18,970 bases of DNA from assembly GCA_017997315.1 (NCBI GenBank), contig JAGOFF010000018.1, positions 1 to 18,970 of the forward strand. Direction: 5' to 3'. Made by a program: the position numbers and the translations under genes. This stretch comes from Clostridia bacterium. GTDB taxonomy: Bacteria; Bacillota; Clostridia; Saccharofermentanales; UBA5734. Positions 7,732 through 15,765 of the stretch are shown piece by piece. The notes under the pieces are model-generated. The model saw only the letters and a list, made by a program, of their open reading frames with translations, was not told the origin of the DNA and searched no databases. Positions within the stretch are counted from its first letter, which is position 1. Every line of letters starts with the position of its first letter.

Positions 7732-8996
7732 GATCTCTCCCCGCCGGCGGACAGGGCCATCAGGCATGCCAGTCGTACGTTCTCGTACACCATCCCCCCC
7801 TGCATATATGCGGTATATGGCGGCTTGACCGGTCCGTCCGCGGACAGTTCGATCGAGGCCCCCTGGACAAACGTCCCGGCCGCCATGATCACGGGGCAGT
7901 CATATCCGGGCATGTCCCACGGTTCGGGCGTGACATGGCTGTCCACGGGCGCCGCGGCCTGGATCGCCCGGCAGAACCGAAGCAGCGGCTGCCTGGATCC
8001 GAATGTGATCGACTGGACGATGTCGCCCCGCTCGTCCCACGAGGCCGGGGCCGTACTGAAGCCCGCCAGTCGGAATATCTCGGCAGCGAACACCGCGCCC
8101 TTGAGCGCTTCGGCGACGATATGCGGCGCCATGTAGAAACCTTGTGCAATCGAACGGTTCAAGCCCAGCGTCGGACCCACATGGCCGGCGAGGCCGGGCG
8201 CGGTCAGCCGGGCGGCGGCCCGTTCCACCAGATCCCTGCGGCCCGCCACATATCCGCCGGTCGGGCACAGCCCGCCGCCGGGATTCTTGATCAGCGATCC
8301 GGCGCACAGGTCTGCACCCGCCATGGTCGGCTCGGTGGTCTCGACAAACTCGCCGTAGCAGTTGTCCACCATGATGACCGCTTTGCTGCCGGTGGAACGG
8401 ACGATCCGCACGATGTCGGCGATGTCCCCGGACATCAGCGAGCGCCGGTCGGTATAGCCGCGGGACTTCTGGATGTACACCATACGGACTTCCGGCCCGA
8501 GCGAAGACCGGATCGCCTGTTCGTCCGGTTTTCCGTCGGGCGCAAGGTCGACCCTGCGGAAACCGACCCCGAACTCGGCCAGCGAGCCCGATCCGTCCGG
8601 ATCCGTCCCGATGGTCGACGCAAGCGTGTCATAGGGTTTGCCCGTGACGGACAGCAGTACATCTCCCGGGCGCAGGTTTCCGTACAGGCACGAGGCGATG
8701 GCCTGTGTGCCTGCGGAGATCTGCGCGCGGACCAGCGCGGCCTCCGCGCCGAACACCAGGGCATATGCCTGGTCGATGCGGTCGCGCCCGGGATCGTCGT
8801 ATCCGTATCCGGCGCCCATGATGAAGTGGCTGTCGGAGAGCCGCACTTGCTGCAGCGCCGACAGGACCCGCAACTGGTTCGCCTCGCGGACCGACTTGAT
8901 CTCACGGATGCGTCCGGCGATATGCCGGTCCGCCTCCAGCCCGAGTTCGTACACATCCCGGCTGACGCCGAAGCGGTGATACAAATCGAAGGTCAA
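7728..8996 (-). CDS. PLP-dependent methionine gamma-lyase family protein (YnbB/aluminium-resistance type)
   Basis: A fold-type I PLP enzyme of 422 residues belonging to the family annotated as methionine gamma-lyase-like or 'aluminium resistance protein' (Bacillus YnbB). It probably performs beta/gamma-elimination or related chemistry on a sulfur or other amino acid; the true substrate is unknown. Visible features are HFIMGAGYGYDDPGRD (57-72), the SAGTQAI cofactor loop (94-100), the PLP-ring aspartate in MVDNCYGEF (Asp211) and the Schiff-base lysine in SLIKNPGGG (Lys237), followed by PTGGYVAG. The length is normal for the family. The start is TTG at 8996, overlapping the ACT gene stop as TTGA, with GGGAGG 10 nt upstream; the first in-frame ATG (residue 60) would remove conserved sequence. 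Translational coupling to the ACT protein suggests they work together. Confidence 0.88.
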   Translation of the reverse strand: MTFDLYHRFGVSRDVYELGLEADRHIAGRIREIKSVREANQLRVLSALQQVRLSDSHFIMGAGYGYDDPGRDRIDQAYALVFGAEAALVRAQISAGTQAIASCLYGNLRPGDVLLSVTGKPYDTLASTIGTDPDGSGSLAEFGVGFRRVDLAPDGKPDEQAIRSSLGPEVRMVYIQKSRGYTDRRSLMSGDIADIVRIVRSTGSKAVIMVDNCYGEFVETTEPTMAGADLCAGSLIKNPGGGLCPTGGYVAGRRDLVERAAARLTAPGLAGHVGPTLGLNRSIAQGFYMAPHIVAEALKGAVFAAEIFRLAGFSTAPASWDERGDIVQSITFGSRQPLLRFCRAIQAAAPVDSHVTPEPWDMPGYDCPVIMAAGTFVQGASIELSADGPVKPPYTAYMQGGMVYENVRLACLMALSAGGERS

Positions 8997-9424
8997 ATAC
9001 CGTAGACCTCCCTGGACGTCATGAGACGGATGCCACCCTTTTCCAGTTCGGCGGTGGCCCGGTCCGGATCCTCCACGCGGATCACGACGACCGCTTCCGT
9101 GGATGCGCGTCCGACGAACGCATACAGATACTCGACCGAGATCCCCCCTTCACTGAGCACGGAAAGCGCCTTGTCCAGGGTTCCCGGGGTATCCTCGAGC
9201 GCGATGGCGATCACGTGGGTGGAACTCACGGTGAAGCCTTTTTCCGTCAGTGCCTGAACCGCCTCGGCGGGTCGGTCGACGATCATGCGCAGGATGCCGT
9301 ATTCCATGGTGTCGGCGATGTAGAGCGCACGGATGTCGATGTTCTGTCCGTGCAGCGTGCGGGTCACTTCCGCCAGCCGGCCGGACTTGTTCTCGAGAAA
9401 AACCGATATCTGCTCGACAAGCAT
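8993..9424 (-). CDS. Tandem ACT-domain protein
   Basis: A small cytoplasmic protein of 143 residues made only of two ACT domains. The first (about 1-66) begins VEQISVFLENKSGRLAEVTRTL; the second (about 70-143) contains IALEDTPGTLDKALSVLSEGGISVEYLYAF. ACT domains bind amino acids and regulate metabolism. In anaerobes, stand-alone double-ACT proteins of this kind often sit beside indolepyruvate or phenylacetate-CoA genes, so an aromatic amino acid or a branched amino acid is a plausible ligand; this is inference. The ATG at 9424 has GGAGG 6 nt upstream. It lies 68 nt after iorB and overlaps the downstream PLP enzyme gene by 4 nt. It has no catalytic domain, so the role is likely regulatory. Confidence 0.88.
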   Translation of the reverse strand: MLVEQISVFLENKSGRLAEVTRTLHGQNIDIRALYIADTMEYGILRMIVDRPAEAVQALTEKGFTVSSTHVIAIALEDTPGTLDKALSVLSEGGISVEYLYAFVGRASTEAVVVIRVEDPDRATAELEKGGIRLMTSREVYGI

Positions 9425-9492
9425 CTGGCACCTCCATGAAAACATGCGTGTCCGGCGCGGAACTCCACCGGGACGCCTCCGACTTTTCTACA

Positions 9493-10107
9493 TCATAGCA
9501 ATCCGCGGGACGGCACGCCATATCCGAGCCGGAACGCTTCATGGTTGACCGCGCGCAAACGCTCCGCCAGTACATGGTCGATGGCGTCGTGCCACGCTTC
9601 GACCGGCACGTCGGTCATCGCGGCCATCGCGCCCAGCATGACGACGTTGACCGCCCGGGCGCTGCCCGCCTGCGCCGCCAGTCCGGGCGCGTCGACACGC
9701 ACGACCCGTGCATGGGAGCCGCAGGCGTTTTCCAGGCGTTCCGGGATGTCCTCCGGATAGGTCGCGGTTCCGAGGCTGACGGGAAGCGGAGTCACCCGCT
9801 GTGTACTGATGAGCGCCGCGCCGTCCCGGCGGAGCAGCCCTGCCCAACGGAGCGCCTCCAGTTCTTCGAACGCAAGCAGGAAGTCTGCCTGCCCTCGCTC
9901 CAGGATGGGTGAATGGACCTTCTCCCCCAAACGGGCGTAGGTGATGACACTGCCCCCCCGCTGGGACATGCCGTGGACCTCCGACACCTTGGCGTCAAGT
10001 CCGAGCGCCTGGGCCAACGCGCCGAGGATCCGGCCGGCTACCAGGGTCCCCTGGCCTCCGACGCCCGCGAGAACGATATCCAGAGATGTTTTGCCGTTGA
10101 TCGTCAT
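9493..10107 (-). CDS. iorB: Indolepyruvate:ferredoxin oxidoreductase, beta subunit
   Basis: The small (gamma-domain) subunit of the enzyme that oxidatively decarboxylates aryl 2-keto acids (indolepyruvate, phenylpyruvate, 4-hydroxyphenylpyruvate) to acyl-CoA while reducing ferredoxin. The 204 residues show the family start IVLAGVGGQGT (11-21), SEVHGMSQRGGSV (42-54) and NVVMLGAM (154-161). Length matches IorB (about 190-210). The ATG at 10107 lies 1 nt after the iorA stop, with GGAGA in the end of iorA as ribosome site. It acts only as a complex with IorA. The enzyme class is oxygen-sensitive, which supports an anaerobic host. Confidence 0.93.
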   Translation of the reverse strand: MTINGKTSLDIVLAGVGGQGTLVAGRILGALAQALGLDAKVSEVHGMSQRGGSVITYARLGEKVHSPILERGQADFLLAFEELEALRWAGLLRRDGAALISTQRVTPLPVSLGTATYPEDIPERLENACGSHARVVRVDAPGLAAQAGSARAVNVVMLGAMAAMTDVPVEAWHDAIDHVLAERLRAVNHEAFRLGYGVPSRGLL

Positions 10108-10108
10108 A

Positions 10109-11857
10109 TCACTTCTTCTCCTTGCCGAGCGCGCCGAAGCGGCAGGTGCCGATGCACAGTCCGCATCCGTTGCAGGCGGTCGGATCGATGACCGGCTTCC
10201 CGTCCTCTCCCTGCACAAGCGCAGGGCACATCAGCCGGATGCAGGCACGGCAACGGGTGCACTTGTCGGGATCCAGCACGGCGGTTTCAGTTCCGCGGCC
10301 GGTCGGGATGAGCGCGCAGGGGCGTCGCGCGATGACGACGGAGACCTCGGGTTTTGCCATTTCCTCGGCCAGCACCTTCTGCGACGCGGCCGAATCGGCC
10401 GGATCGACGACACGGACGCTACGCACGCCGACGGCGGCGCACAACGCCTCGAGATCCACCGCCGGGGCGGCGGCAAGCCGGATGTCGAGTCCGGTGGTCG
10501 GATTCTGCTGGTGTCCGGTCATGCCGGTGATGGAGTTGTCCAGAATGACCACGGTGGAGGCGCTGCGGTTGTATACGGCATTGATCAGTCCGGTGATGCC
10601 GGAGTGGATGAACGTCGAATCCCCGATGACGGCGACGGTACGCGCCGACATGGAAGGCCCGGCCGCCTTGTCCGCACCGTGCGCCATGCCGATGGACGCG
10701 CCCATGCAGACGCAGGCGTCCATGGCGTTCATCGGAGGCAGCGAACCGAGCGTATAGCACCCGATGTCCCCCATGACCACGGCCTTGAGTCGGGCAAGCG
10801 CCAGGAACAGGCCCTTGTGGGGACATCCCGCGCACAGGACAGGGGGACGGTTCACCGCCGCCGGAAGCAGGTCGCAGGAAAAAGCGCCGTCCGGCGCGCC
10901 GGCGGAGCCGAGCGCGGCACGGATGCCGGTCGAGCTGTACTCGCCCAGCATTGAAAACAGCGTCTTCCCCTCGCAGGCGATGCCTGCCGCCCGGATCTCG
11001 GTCTCGAGGAACGGATCCAGTTCCTCCACGACCACCAGGCGCCGGACCGAAGCGGCAAACCGTGCGATCGTCTCCGTCGGAAGCGGCCAGACCATGCCGA
11101 GCTTGAGGACCGACGCGTCCGGCAGGGCTTCCCGCACATACTGATAGGCGATCCCGGACGTCACGATGCCCAGGGAGGCGTCCCCCGGATGGAGCGTATG
11201 CATCCCGATGACGTCCGATGACGCGGCGATCGCCGCCTGCCGCTTCTCCACGACGGCATGACGCGCGATCGCCATCGCCGGCATCATGACGTACTTCGAC
11301 ATGTCCTTCACATAGGGCCGGAGCGTGGGAGTCTCCGGAGTCCCCTCCTCCACCAGCGAGCGGGAGTGGGCGACACGGGTGGTCAGCCGGATCATGACCG
11401 GGGTGTCATACTCCTCGGACAGCCGGAACGCCGCCAGGGTGAAATCCCGGCATTCCTGACTGTCCGCCGGTTCGAACATGGGCAGTTTGGCGGCCCGGGC
11501 ATAATTCCGGCTGTCCTGCTCGTTCTGCGAACTGTGCATTCCCGGATCGTCCGCCACCACGACCACCAGTCCGCCGTTGATCCCTGTATAGGATGCGGTG
11601 AACAACGGGTCCGCGGCGACATTGAGTCCGACATGCTTCATGCAGGTCATCGCCCTCGCGCCGGCGATGCTGGCGCCCACCGCGACCTCCATGCCCACTT
11701 TCTCATTGACCGCCCATTCGACATGCGGTTCCGGATATCGGGCCATGGTCTCCGTGATCTCCGTACTCGGCGTGCCCGGATAGGAGGAAACCACCTTGAC
11801 ACCGGCTTCGTATGCGCCCCGGGCGACGGCTTCGTTTCCAAGAAGGATTTTTTTCAT
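10109..11857 (-). CDS. iorA: Indolepyruvate:ferredoxin oxidoreductase, alpha subunit
   Basis: The large catalytic subunit, carrying thiamine diphosphate and two [4Fe-4S] clusters. With IorB it converts aryl 2-keto acids, made by transamination of aromatic amino acids, to aryl-acetyl-CoA plus reduced ferredoxin. The 582 residues show GNEAVARGAYEAGVKVVSSYPGTPSTEI (7-34), the CoA/pyrimidine region with MKHVGLNVAADP (73-84), CAGCPHKG (342-349), the TPP motif GDSTFIHSGITGLINAVYN (412-430) and two ferredoxin motifs, Cys533/536/539/544 and Cys562/565/568/572. Length is typical (about 580-610). The ATG at 11857 has GAGGT 4-5 nt upstream. It heads a chain of six genes. The leader carries an inverted repeat (11907-11930). 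A weak -10 (TAAAAT, 11941-11946) lacks a -35, so the promoter is uncertain. Confidence 0.95.
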   Translation of the reverse strand: MKKILLGNEAVARGAYEAGVKVVSSYPGTPSTEITETMARYPEPHVEWAVNEKVGMEVAVGASIAGARAMTCMKHVGLNVAADPLFTASYTGINGGLVVVVADDPGMHSSQNEQDSRNYARAAKLPMFEPADSQECRDFTLAAFRLSEEYDTPVMIRLTTRVAHSRSLVEEGTPETPTLRPYVKDMSKYVMMPAMAIARHAVVEKRQAAIAASSDVIGMHTLHPGDASLGIVTSGIAYQYVREALPDASVLKLGMVWPLPTETIARFAASVRRLVVVEELDPFLETEIRAAGIACEGKTLFSMLGEYSSTGIRAALGSAGAPDGAFSCDLLPAAVNRPPVLCAGCPHKGLFLALARLKAVVMGDIGCYTLGSLPPMNAMDACVCMGASIGMAHGADKAAGPSMSARTVAVIGDSTFIHSGITGLINAVYNRSASTVVILDNSITGMTGHQQNPTTGLDIRLAAAPAVDLEALCAAVGVRSVRVVDPADSAASQKVLAEEMAKPEVSVVIARRPCALIPTGRGTETAVLDPDKCTRCRACIRLMCPALVQGEDGKPVIDPTACNGCGLCIGTCRFGALGKEKK

Positions 11858-11906
11858 GCTGACCTCACATCTGCAGGATATCGGGTTTTGTGTGCGGGCG
11901 GATCGC

Positions 11907-11930
11907 CCGGCCGGTCGGTTGTCCGGCCGG
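11907..11930 (-). repeat. GC-rich inverted repeat in the iorA leader
   Basis: Two copies of the self-complementary CCGGCCGG (11907-11914 and 11923-11930) are separated by 8 nt. They can form an 8-bp hairpin about 50 nt before the iorA ATG. No T-run follows it on the minus strand, so it is not a standard terminator; a regulatory or mRNA-stability role is possible. Confidence 0.5.
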
Positions 11931-11979
11931 CCGTCCGTCTATTTTATCGCGATGAGGGGCGTCGCGCCAGTCGGACAAA

Positions 11980-12027
11980 GGCCGGGGGACCGGCGCGACC
12001 GGCGTGCGGTCTGTCGTTCCCCCGGCC
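11980..12027 (-). terminator. Probable terminator after the symporter gene
   Basis: Perfect 10-bp arms (11980-11989 and 12018-12027) flank 28 nt that hold a further short stem (GACCG with CGGTC). On the minus strand the structure is followed by CTTTGT, a weak T-run. It lies 24 nt after the symporter stop, which fits transcript release before iorA. Confidence 0.5.
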
Positions 12028-12051
12028 GTACAGGTCCGCAGCGCAACGCCG

Positions 12052-13521
12052 TCAGACGAATTTCGCCCCTTCCGGGACCTTGGAGAGCCGCGCGGTCAAC
12101 AGGCTTGCCGCCGGTGTCACGACCATCGAGACCGCCAGCGCCAGTACCGCGAGCCGCGGGGCCCACTTGGTCGCCTCCGCCATGGAGGAGGTGACGGCGA
12201 TCAGGACGGCGCCGACCACGACGGTTCCAAGCCCGCACGCCATGCCCGCCCAGGAGCCGGCGCGCGTGATCTTTTTGGAGTACAGCCCCCAGATGTAGGG
12301 TCCGATGAACGCGCCGGACACCGCCCCCCATGAAAAGGACATCAGCGTGACGATCGGAGTGTCGGTGATGGCGACCACGTAGGACACCAGGACGAAGACG
12401 ATGCTGAGGATCCTCATCGGCATGAGTTTCGGCGTCTTCAGGATCGTCTTGCTGAATGTGGGCGCAGAAACGAGAACGACTGCGGCCAACGTGGACATCG
12501 ATGCGGACAACATCAGGATGACGAGGATCGCCATGACCTCCTCGGACAGGATGGCCTGGAAGATCCGCGGCATCACGGTATCCAGCTTGGTGGGATCGAC
12601 TTCGATGTGTCCGGTCTGCGCCAACGCGCGGGAGAAGCCGCCCATGAAGTAGGCGCCCCCGCTGACGATCAGTGAACCGACGAGGGAATACAGTGTGGCG
12701 CGTTTGCCCGCAGCCTTGCTCTTGATCCCGCTGTATTTGGCAATCATCTGCGGCAGTCCGAACGTCCCGAAACTGGTCATCAGAACCAGGACCACCAGAC
12801 TGAACGGATCCGGTCCGCCTATGGAGGACAGCGCCCCCGCCCCGAACGTCTTGTCCGAGATGGACGAAAGGATCTCCATCCCTTCGCCGAAGCCGCCGAC
12901 GGCGCCGAGGACCTTGACGACGATCAGGACCACGCCGCCGACCATGATGATGCCCTGGATCATGCTGTTGACCGCGGTGGAGATGTAGCCGCCGAAAAAG
13001 ACGTAGACGGCGGTGATCAGGGCCACCAGGCCCATGCTGACGCGGATGTTCTCCAGAAAGGTTCCGGAAAAGAACGCCTGCAGGATGTAGCCGAGTCCCT
13101 GATAGACCGAGGCGGAATACGGGATCAGGAAGATGAAGACGATCACCGCGGCCGCCATCTCCATCTTCTTGCTGTCGTAGCGTTCCCGGAAGAACTCCGC
13201 CAGCGTGGACACCCCCATGTCCGCCGTCATGCGGCGGGTGCGTTCCGCAAGGAGCAGCCAGGCGAACAGCGTCCCGATGACGGCGTTGCCGATGCCGATC
13301 CATGTCGCGGAGACGCCGAATCCCCAGCCGAAACGGCCCGCATACCCGACGAAGATCACCGCCGAGAAATACGTCGTCACATAGGAAAATGCCGACAGCC
13401 ATGAACCCATCCGCCGGCCGCCGATGACAAAGTCCTCCGCGGTCTTGACTTTCTTCTGGGTGAGGATGCCGACGACAACCATGGAAGCGAGAAAAACGCC
13501 GAAAATAAGATACTTCAACAT
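12052..13521 (-). CDS. Sodium:solute symporter family protein
   Basis: An integral membrane transporter of the SSS family that uses the sodium gradient to import a small solute. The 489 residues contain about 13 hydrophobic segments. The family signature TAEDFVIGGRRMGSWLSAFSYVTTYFSAVIFVG is near the N-terminus (about 27-59), and a conserved stretch LMTSFGTFGLPQMIAKY follows in the middle. The substrate cannot be assigned: proline, pantothenate, acetate and other carboxylates are all transported by relatives, and nearby iorAB suggests but does not prove an amino-acid-related solute. The ATG at 13521 is chosen because helix 1 begins there; the ATG at 13533 has a ribosome-like sequence touching it with no spacing, and the start at 13572 would fall within the predicted -10. 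It has its own promoter and probable terminator, so it is a single-gene unit. Confidence 0.9.
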   Translation of the reverse strand: MLKYLIFGVFLASMVVVGILTQKKVKTAEDFVIGGRRMGSWLSAFSYVTTYFSAVIFVGYAGRFGWGFGVSATWIGIGNAVIGTLFAWLLLAERTRRMTADMGVSTLAEFFRERYDSKKMEMAAAVIVFIFLIPYSASVYQGLGYILQAFFSGTFLENIRVSMGLVALITAVYVFFGGYISTAVNSMIQGIIMVGGVVLIVVKVLGAVGGFGEGMEILSSISDKTFGAGALSSIGGPDPFSLVVLVLMTSFGTFGLPQMIAKYSGIKSKAAGKRATLYSLVGSLIVSGGAYFMGGFSRALAQTGHIEVDPTKLDTVMPRIFQAILSEEVMAILVILMLSASMSTLAAVVLVSAPTFSKTILKTPKLMPMRILSIVFVLVSYVVAITDTPIVTLMSFSWGAVSGAFIGPYIWGLYSKKITRAGSWAGMACGLGTVVVGAVLIAVTSSMAEATKWAPRLAVLALAVSMVVTPAASLLTARLSKVPEGAKFV

Positions 13522-13567
13522 TCCTTCAACCATCCTTCCCTGCCGGTTTTCCGGCACTACGTTGAAC

Positions 13568-13597
13568 ATCATACGGTATAAAGGATTTGTTTGACAA
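13568..13597 (-). promoter_or_regulatory. Promoter for the symporter gene
   Basis: On the minus strand TTGTCA (13592-13597, five of six consensus bases) is followed after 18 nt by TATGAT (13568-13573). The inferred start near 13561 excludes the first in-frame start at 13572 and supports the downstream ATGs. Confidence 0.65.
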
Positions 13598-13666
13598 GTG
13601 AAACCGCGGCATTGTTTGAAAACATGGGTACGGAATCACGGATCGCACGGGAGGATGCTGTGAAGA

Positions 13667-13694
13667 GGCCGGCGGGGAGCACTCCCTGCCGGCC
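13667..13694 (-). terminator. Hairpin terminator after lysA
   Basis: A strong GC-rich hairpin has 7-bp outer arms (GGCCGGC with GCCGGCC), one mismatch and a 4-bp inner stem with a 4-nt loop. It begins about 30 nt after the lysA stop. It is followed on the minus strand by TCTTCAC, which is only partly T-rich. Confidence 0.6.
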
Positions 13695-13724
13695 TGACGG
13701 ATGGATGCGCGCTTCCGGCGCCGT

Positions 13725-14987
13725 TCAGCCGATGTCGTCGAACAAGTGCGTGAAGTCCAGGGTCGCGAAGTAGTCGCGCGGAGTTTCCGCACGCCGGATC
13801 CTGTCGACGCTCCCGTCTTCCCGAAGCAGGAGTTCCGCGGATCGCAGCCGGCCGTTGTAGTTGTACCCCATGGAGTATCCGTGCGCTCCGGTGTCGTGGA
13901 TCACAAGCAGGTCCCCGCGGTCGATCCTCGGCAGCATGCGGTCGACGGCGAACTTGTCGTTGTTTTCGCACAACGACCCGGTGATGTCGTAGGTCCGGTC
14001 GCAGGGCTCCCCTTCCTTGCCGGAGACCGTGATGTGGTGGTAGGCGCCGTACATCGCCGGACGCATGAGGTTGGCGGCGCAGGCGTCCAGGCCGATGTAC
14101 TCCTTGTAGGTGTGTTTTTCATGGATGGCGGTCGCGACAAGGCATCCGTGGGGTCCGAGCATGAATCTCCCAAGCTCGGTAAACAGCGCCGCGTCCCCCA
14201 TGCCGGCCGGTACAAGGATCTCCTCGAACGCCCGGCGGACCCCCTCGCCGATCACTGCGATGTCGTTCGGGCTTTGGTCCGGGCGGTACGGGATCCCGAT
14301 GCCGCCGGACAGGTTGATGAACGACATGGCGATGCCGGTCTCCTCCCGGAGCCGGACCGCGGTTTCGAACAGGATCCGTGCCAGCGCCGGGTAGTACGCC
14401 TCGGACGCGGTGTTGGAGGCGAGGAACGCGTGCAGACCGAAGCGTTTCACGCCTTTGCTCCGCAGGGTGCGGATTCCCTCGGCCAGCTGCGCGTAGGTGA
14501 ATCCGTACTTCGCCTCGCCCGGCTGATCCATGATGTCGTTCCCTAGTTTGAAAACTCCGCCTGGATTGTATCGGCAGCAGATGGTTTCCGGGAGGCCGGC
14601 ATGCTCTTCCAGAAACGGGATATGCGTAATGTCGTCGAGATTGATCGTCGCGTCCAGCCGGCGCGCCAGCCGGAATTCGGACGCCGGCGTCGCGTTGGAC
14701 GAGAACATGATCCCGCTGCCGGCAAAGCCGCACCTCTCCGCCATCAGCAGTTCGGTCTCCGAGGAGCAGTCGACACCGCAGCCTTCCTCCCGCAGGATCC
14801 GAAGGATGGCCGGATTCGGCGTCGCCTTGACCGCAAAGTACTCCTTGAACCCGGGGTTCCAGGAAAACGCGCGGTTCAGTTCCCTCGCCGTACGTCGGAT
14901 GCCTGCTTCATCGTAGAGGTGGAAAGGCGTCGGATAGCGTGCGGTGATTCCGAGCAGCTGTTCATGGGTCACGAAGGGTGTCTTCAT
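13725..14987 (-). CDS. lysA: Diaminopimelate decarboxylase (clostridial-type LysA)
   Basis: A fold-type III PLP decarboxylase that converts meso-diaminopimelate to L-lysine, the last step of lysine synthesis, in the cytoplasm. The 420 residues have the family's normal length. PLP lysine Lys54 lies in YFAVKATPN, CGVDCSSETEL (70-80) follows, His186 is in FGLHAFLASNT, the glycine loop is SGGIGIPY (227-234), and the C-terminal catalytic cysteine region is SLCENNDKF (338-346). Two usual signatures differ: EPGR is ELGR here (271-274) and CESGD is CENND. I recall the same variants in a divergent clostridial LysA group, so LysA is still the best call, but another amino-acid substrate is possible. The ATG at 14987 has GGAGG 8 nt upstream. 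It lies 16 nt after a TrmB-like regulator gene and is cotranscribed with it. No lysine riboswitch is visible. Confidence 0.85.
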   Translation of the reverse strand: MKTPFVTHEQLLGITARYPTPFHLYDEAGIRRTARELNRAFSWNPGFKEYFAVKATPNPAILRILREEGCGVDCSSETELLMAERCGFAGSGIMFSSNATPASEFRLARRLDATINLDDITHIPFLEEHAGLPETICCRYNPGGVFKLGNDIMDQPGEAKYGFTYAQLAEGIRTLRSKGVKRFGLHAFLASNTASEAYYPALARILFETAVRLREETGIAMSFINLSGGIGIPYRPDQSPNDIAVIGEGVRRAFEEILVPAGMGDAALFTELGRFMLGPHGCLVATAIHEKHTYKEYIGLDACAANLMRPAMYGAYHHITVSGKEGEPCDRTYDITGSLCENNDKFAVDRMLPRIDRGDLLVIHDTGAHGYSMGYNYNGRLRSAELLLREDGSVDRIRRAETPRDYFATLDFTHLFDDIG

Positions 14988-15003
14988 CTTCCTCTCCTCC
15001 CGA

Positions 15004-15708
15004 TTACGGCTGTATCCGTGCGGCGGCCGTCTCGACAAGGCGGATCTCGCTTCGCAGCGCTTCCTTCACAAGATCCACCAGATGGACGTCCGCGGAATAC
15101 AGGCAGGTCGGGACATCCCCGGCCAGCGATCCCGTCAGAACCAGCCGCGAGTCCGCGATCAGCCGGATCCGGGCGTCCGGTTCCGGCTGCCGGTATGCGA
15201 TCGTCCCGGGCAGATCCGGCGGTTCGGCCGCCAGGACCACGACCTTCCGGTCTTTTTCCACCAGAGCCGCGAGAGCCGGGATCATCGGACCGAGCAGCGA
15301 AGCCGGCACGGACAGGTAGACCCGTTCCTCCACGGAGTCCAGCATGGCCTCCATCCGGGCGGCGATCCGCGGCAGCCCCCGAACGGTGACATAGCTCGGA
15401 CCGTCCTCCCCGGGGTGCCGGACGAGACCCGCCGCGAGTTCCGCACCCAGCTGCTGGAGTTCGTGGATTTTCGCCCCGCAGAACTCCTGCGGCGGCACGG
15501 CGAAGTACCGGACGGGCGAGCCTTCCTCCGTGTCGGCGGCACCCTTGTCCGCCAGGCCGGCCAGCGCGCCGTAGGCGTTCGAGCGGGAGATCCCGGTTTC
15601 CTTGGCGATCTCGTATCCGTTCCGGGGTCCTTCCCCGCACAGCCGCACATAGACTGCGGCTTCCTGCCGGGTAAGTCCGAACCGTGTCAGGGCGTCGATG
15701 GTTTCCAT
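15004..15708 (-). CDS. TrmB-family transcriptional regulator
   Basis: A DNA-binding regulator of 234 residues. Residues 6-70 form the winged helix-turn-helix typical of TrmB: GLTRQEAAVYVRLCGEGPRNGYEIAKETGISRSNAYGALAGLADKG, followed by a short wing with EEGSPVRYFAVPP. The rest (about 80-234) is a PLD-like/effector-type domain with alternating strands and helices. TrmB proteins sense sugars or related metabolites; here the effector is unknown, and coupling to lysA suggests an amino-acid signal (inference). The ATG at 15708 has AAGGGGG 9 nt upstream. It is first in an operon with lysA, and a palindrome over its own promoter suggests autoregulation. Confidence 0.87.
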   Translation of the reverse strand: METIDALTRFGLTRQEAAVYVRLCGEGPRNGYEIAKETGISRSNAYGALAGLADKGAADTEEGSPVRYFAVPPQEFCGAKIHELQQLGAELAAGLVRHPGEDGPSYVTVRGLPRIAARMEAMLDSVEERVYLSVPASLLGPMIPALAALVEKDRKVVVLAAEPPDLPGTIAYRQPEPDARIRLIADSRLVLTGSLAGDVPTCLYSADVHLVDLVKEALRSEIRLVETAAARIQP

Positions 15709-15743
15709 TCGGCGGAACCCCCTTTCCGTTAGTTGTCCTTTTC

Positions 15744-15765
15744 TGGAACACTATACTTCGTTCCA
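15744..15765 (-). promoter_or_regulatory. Candidate operator over the trmB-lysA promoter
   Basis: A perfect 6-bp inverted repeat, TGGAAC at 15744-15749 and GTTCCA at 15760-15765, is separated by 10 nt. It brackets the -10 (15750-15755). A further half-match, TTGTCC, lies just downstream in transcription order. This layout suits repression, most simply by the TrmB-like protein itself; the binding protein is inferred. Confidence 0.5.

Noticed and set aside
10108..10218. N-terminal extension of iorB into iorA.
   Set aside because: The extension reads through the ferredoxin region of iorA in another frame; the ATG one base after the iorA stop gives the standard IorB length.
11939..13402. A 487-codon minus-strand frame overlapping the symporter.
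   Set aside because: It is an out-of-frame reading of the symporter, very rich in Arg, Gly and His; the other frame has the transmembrane pattern and SSS signature.
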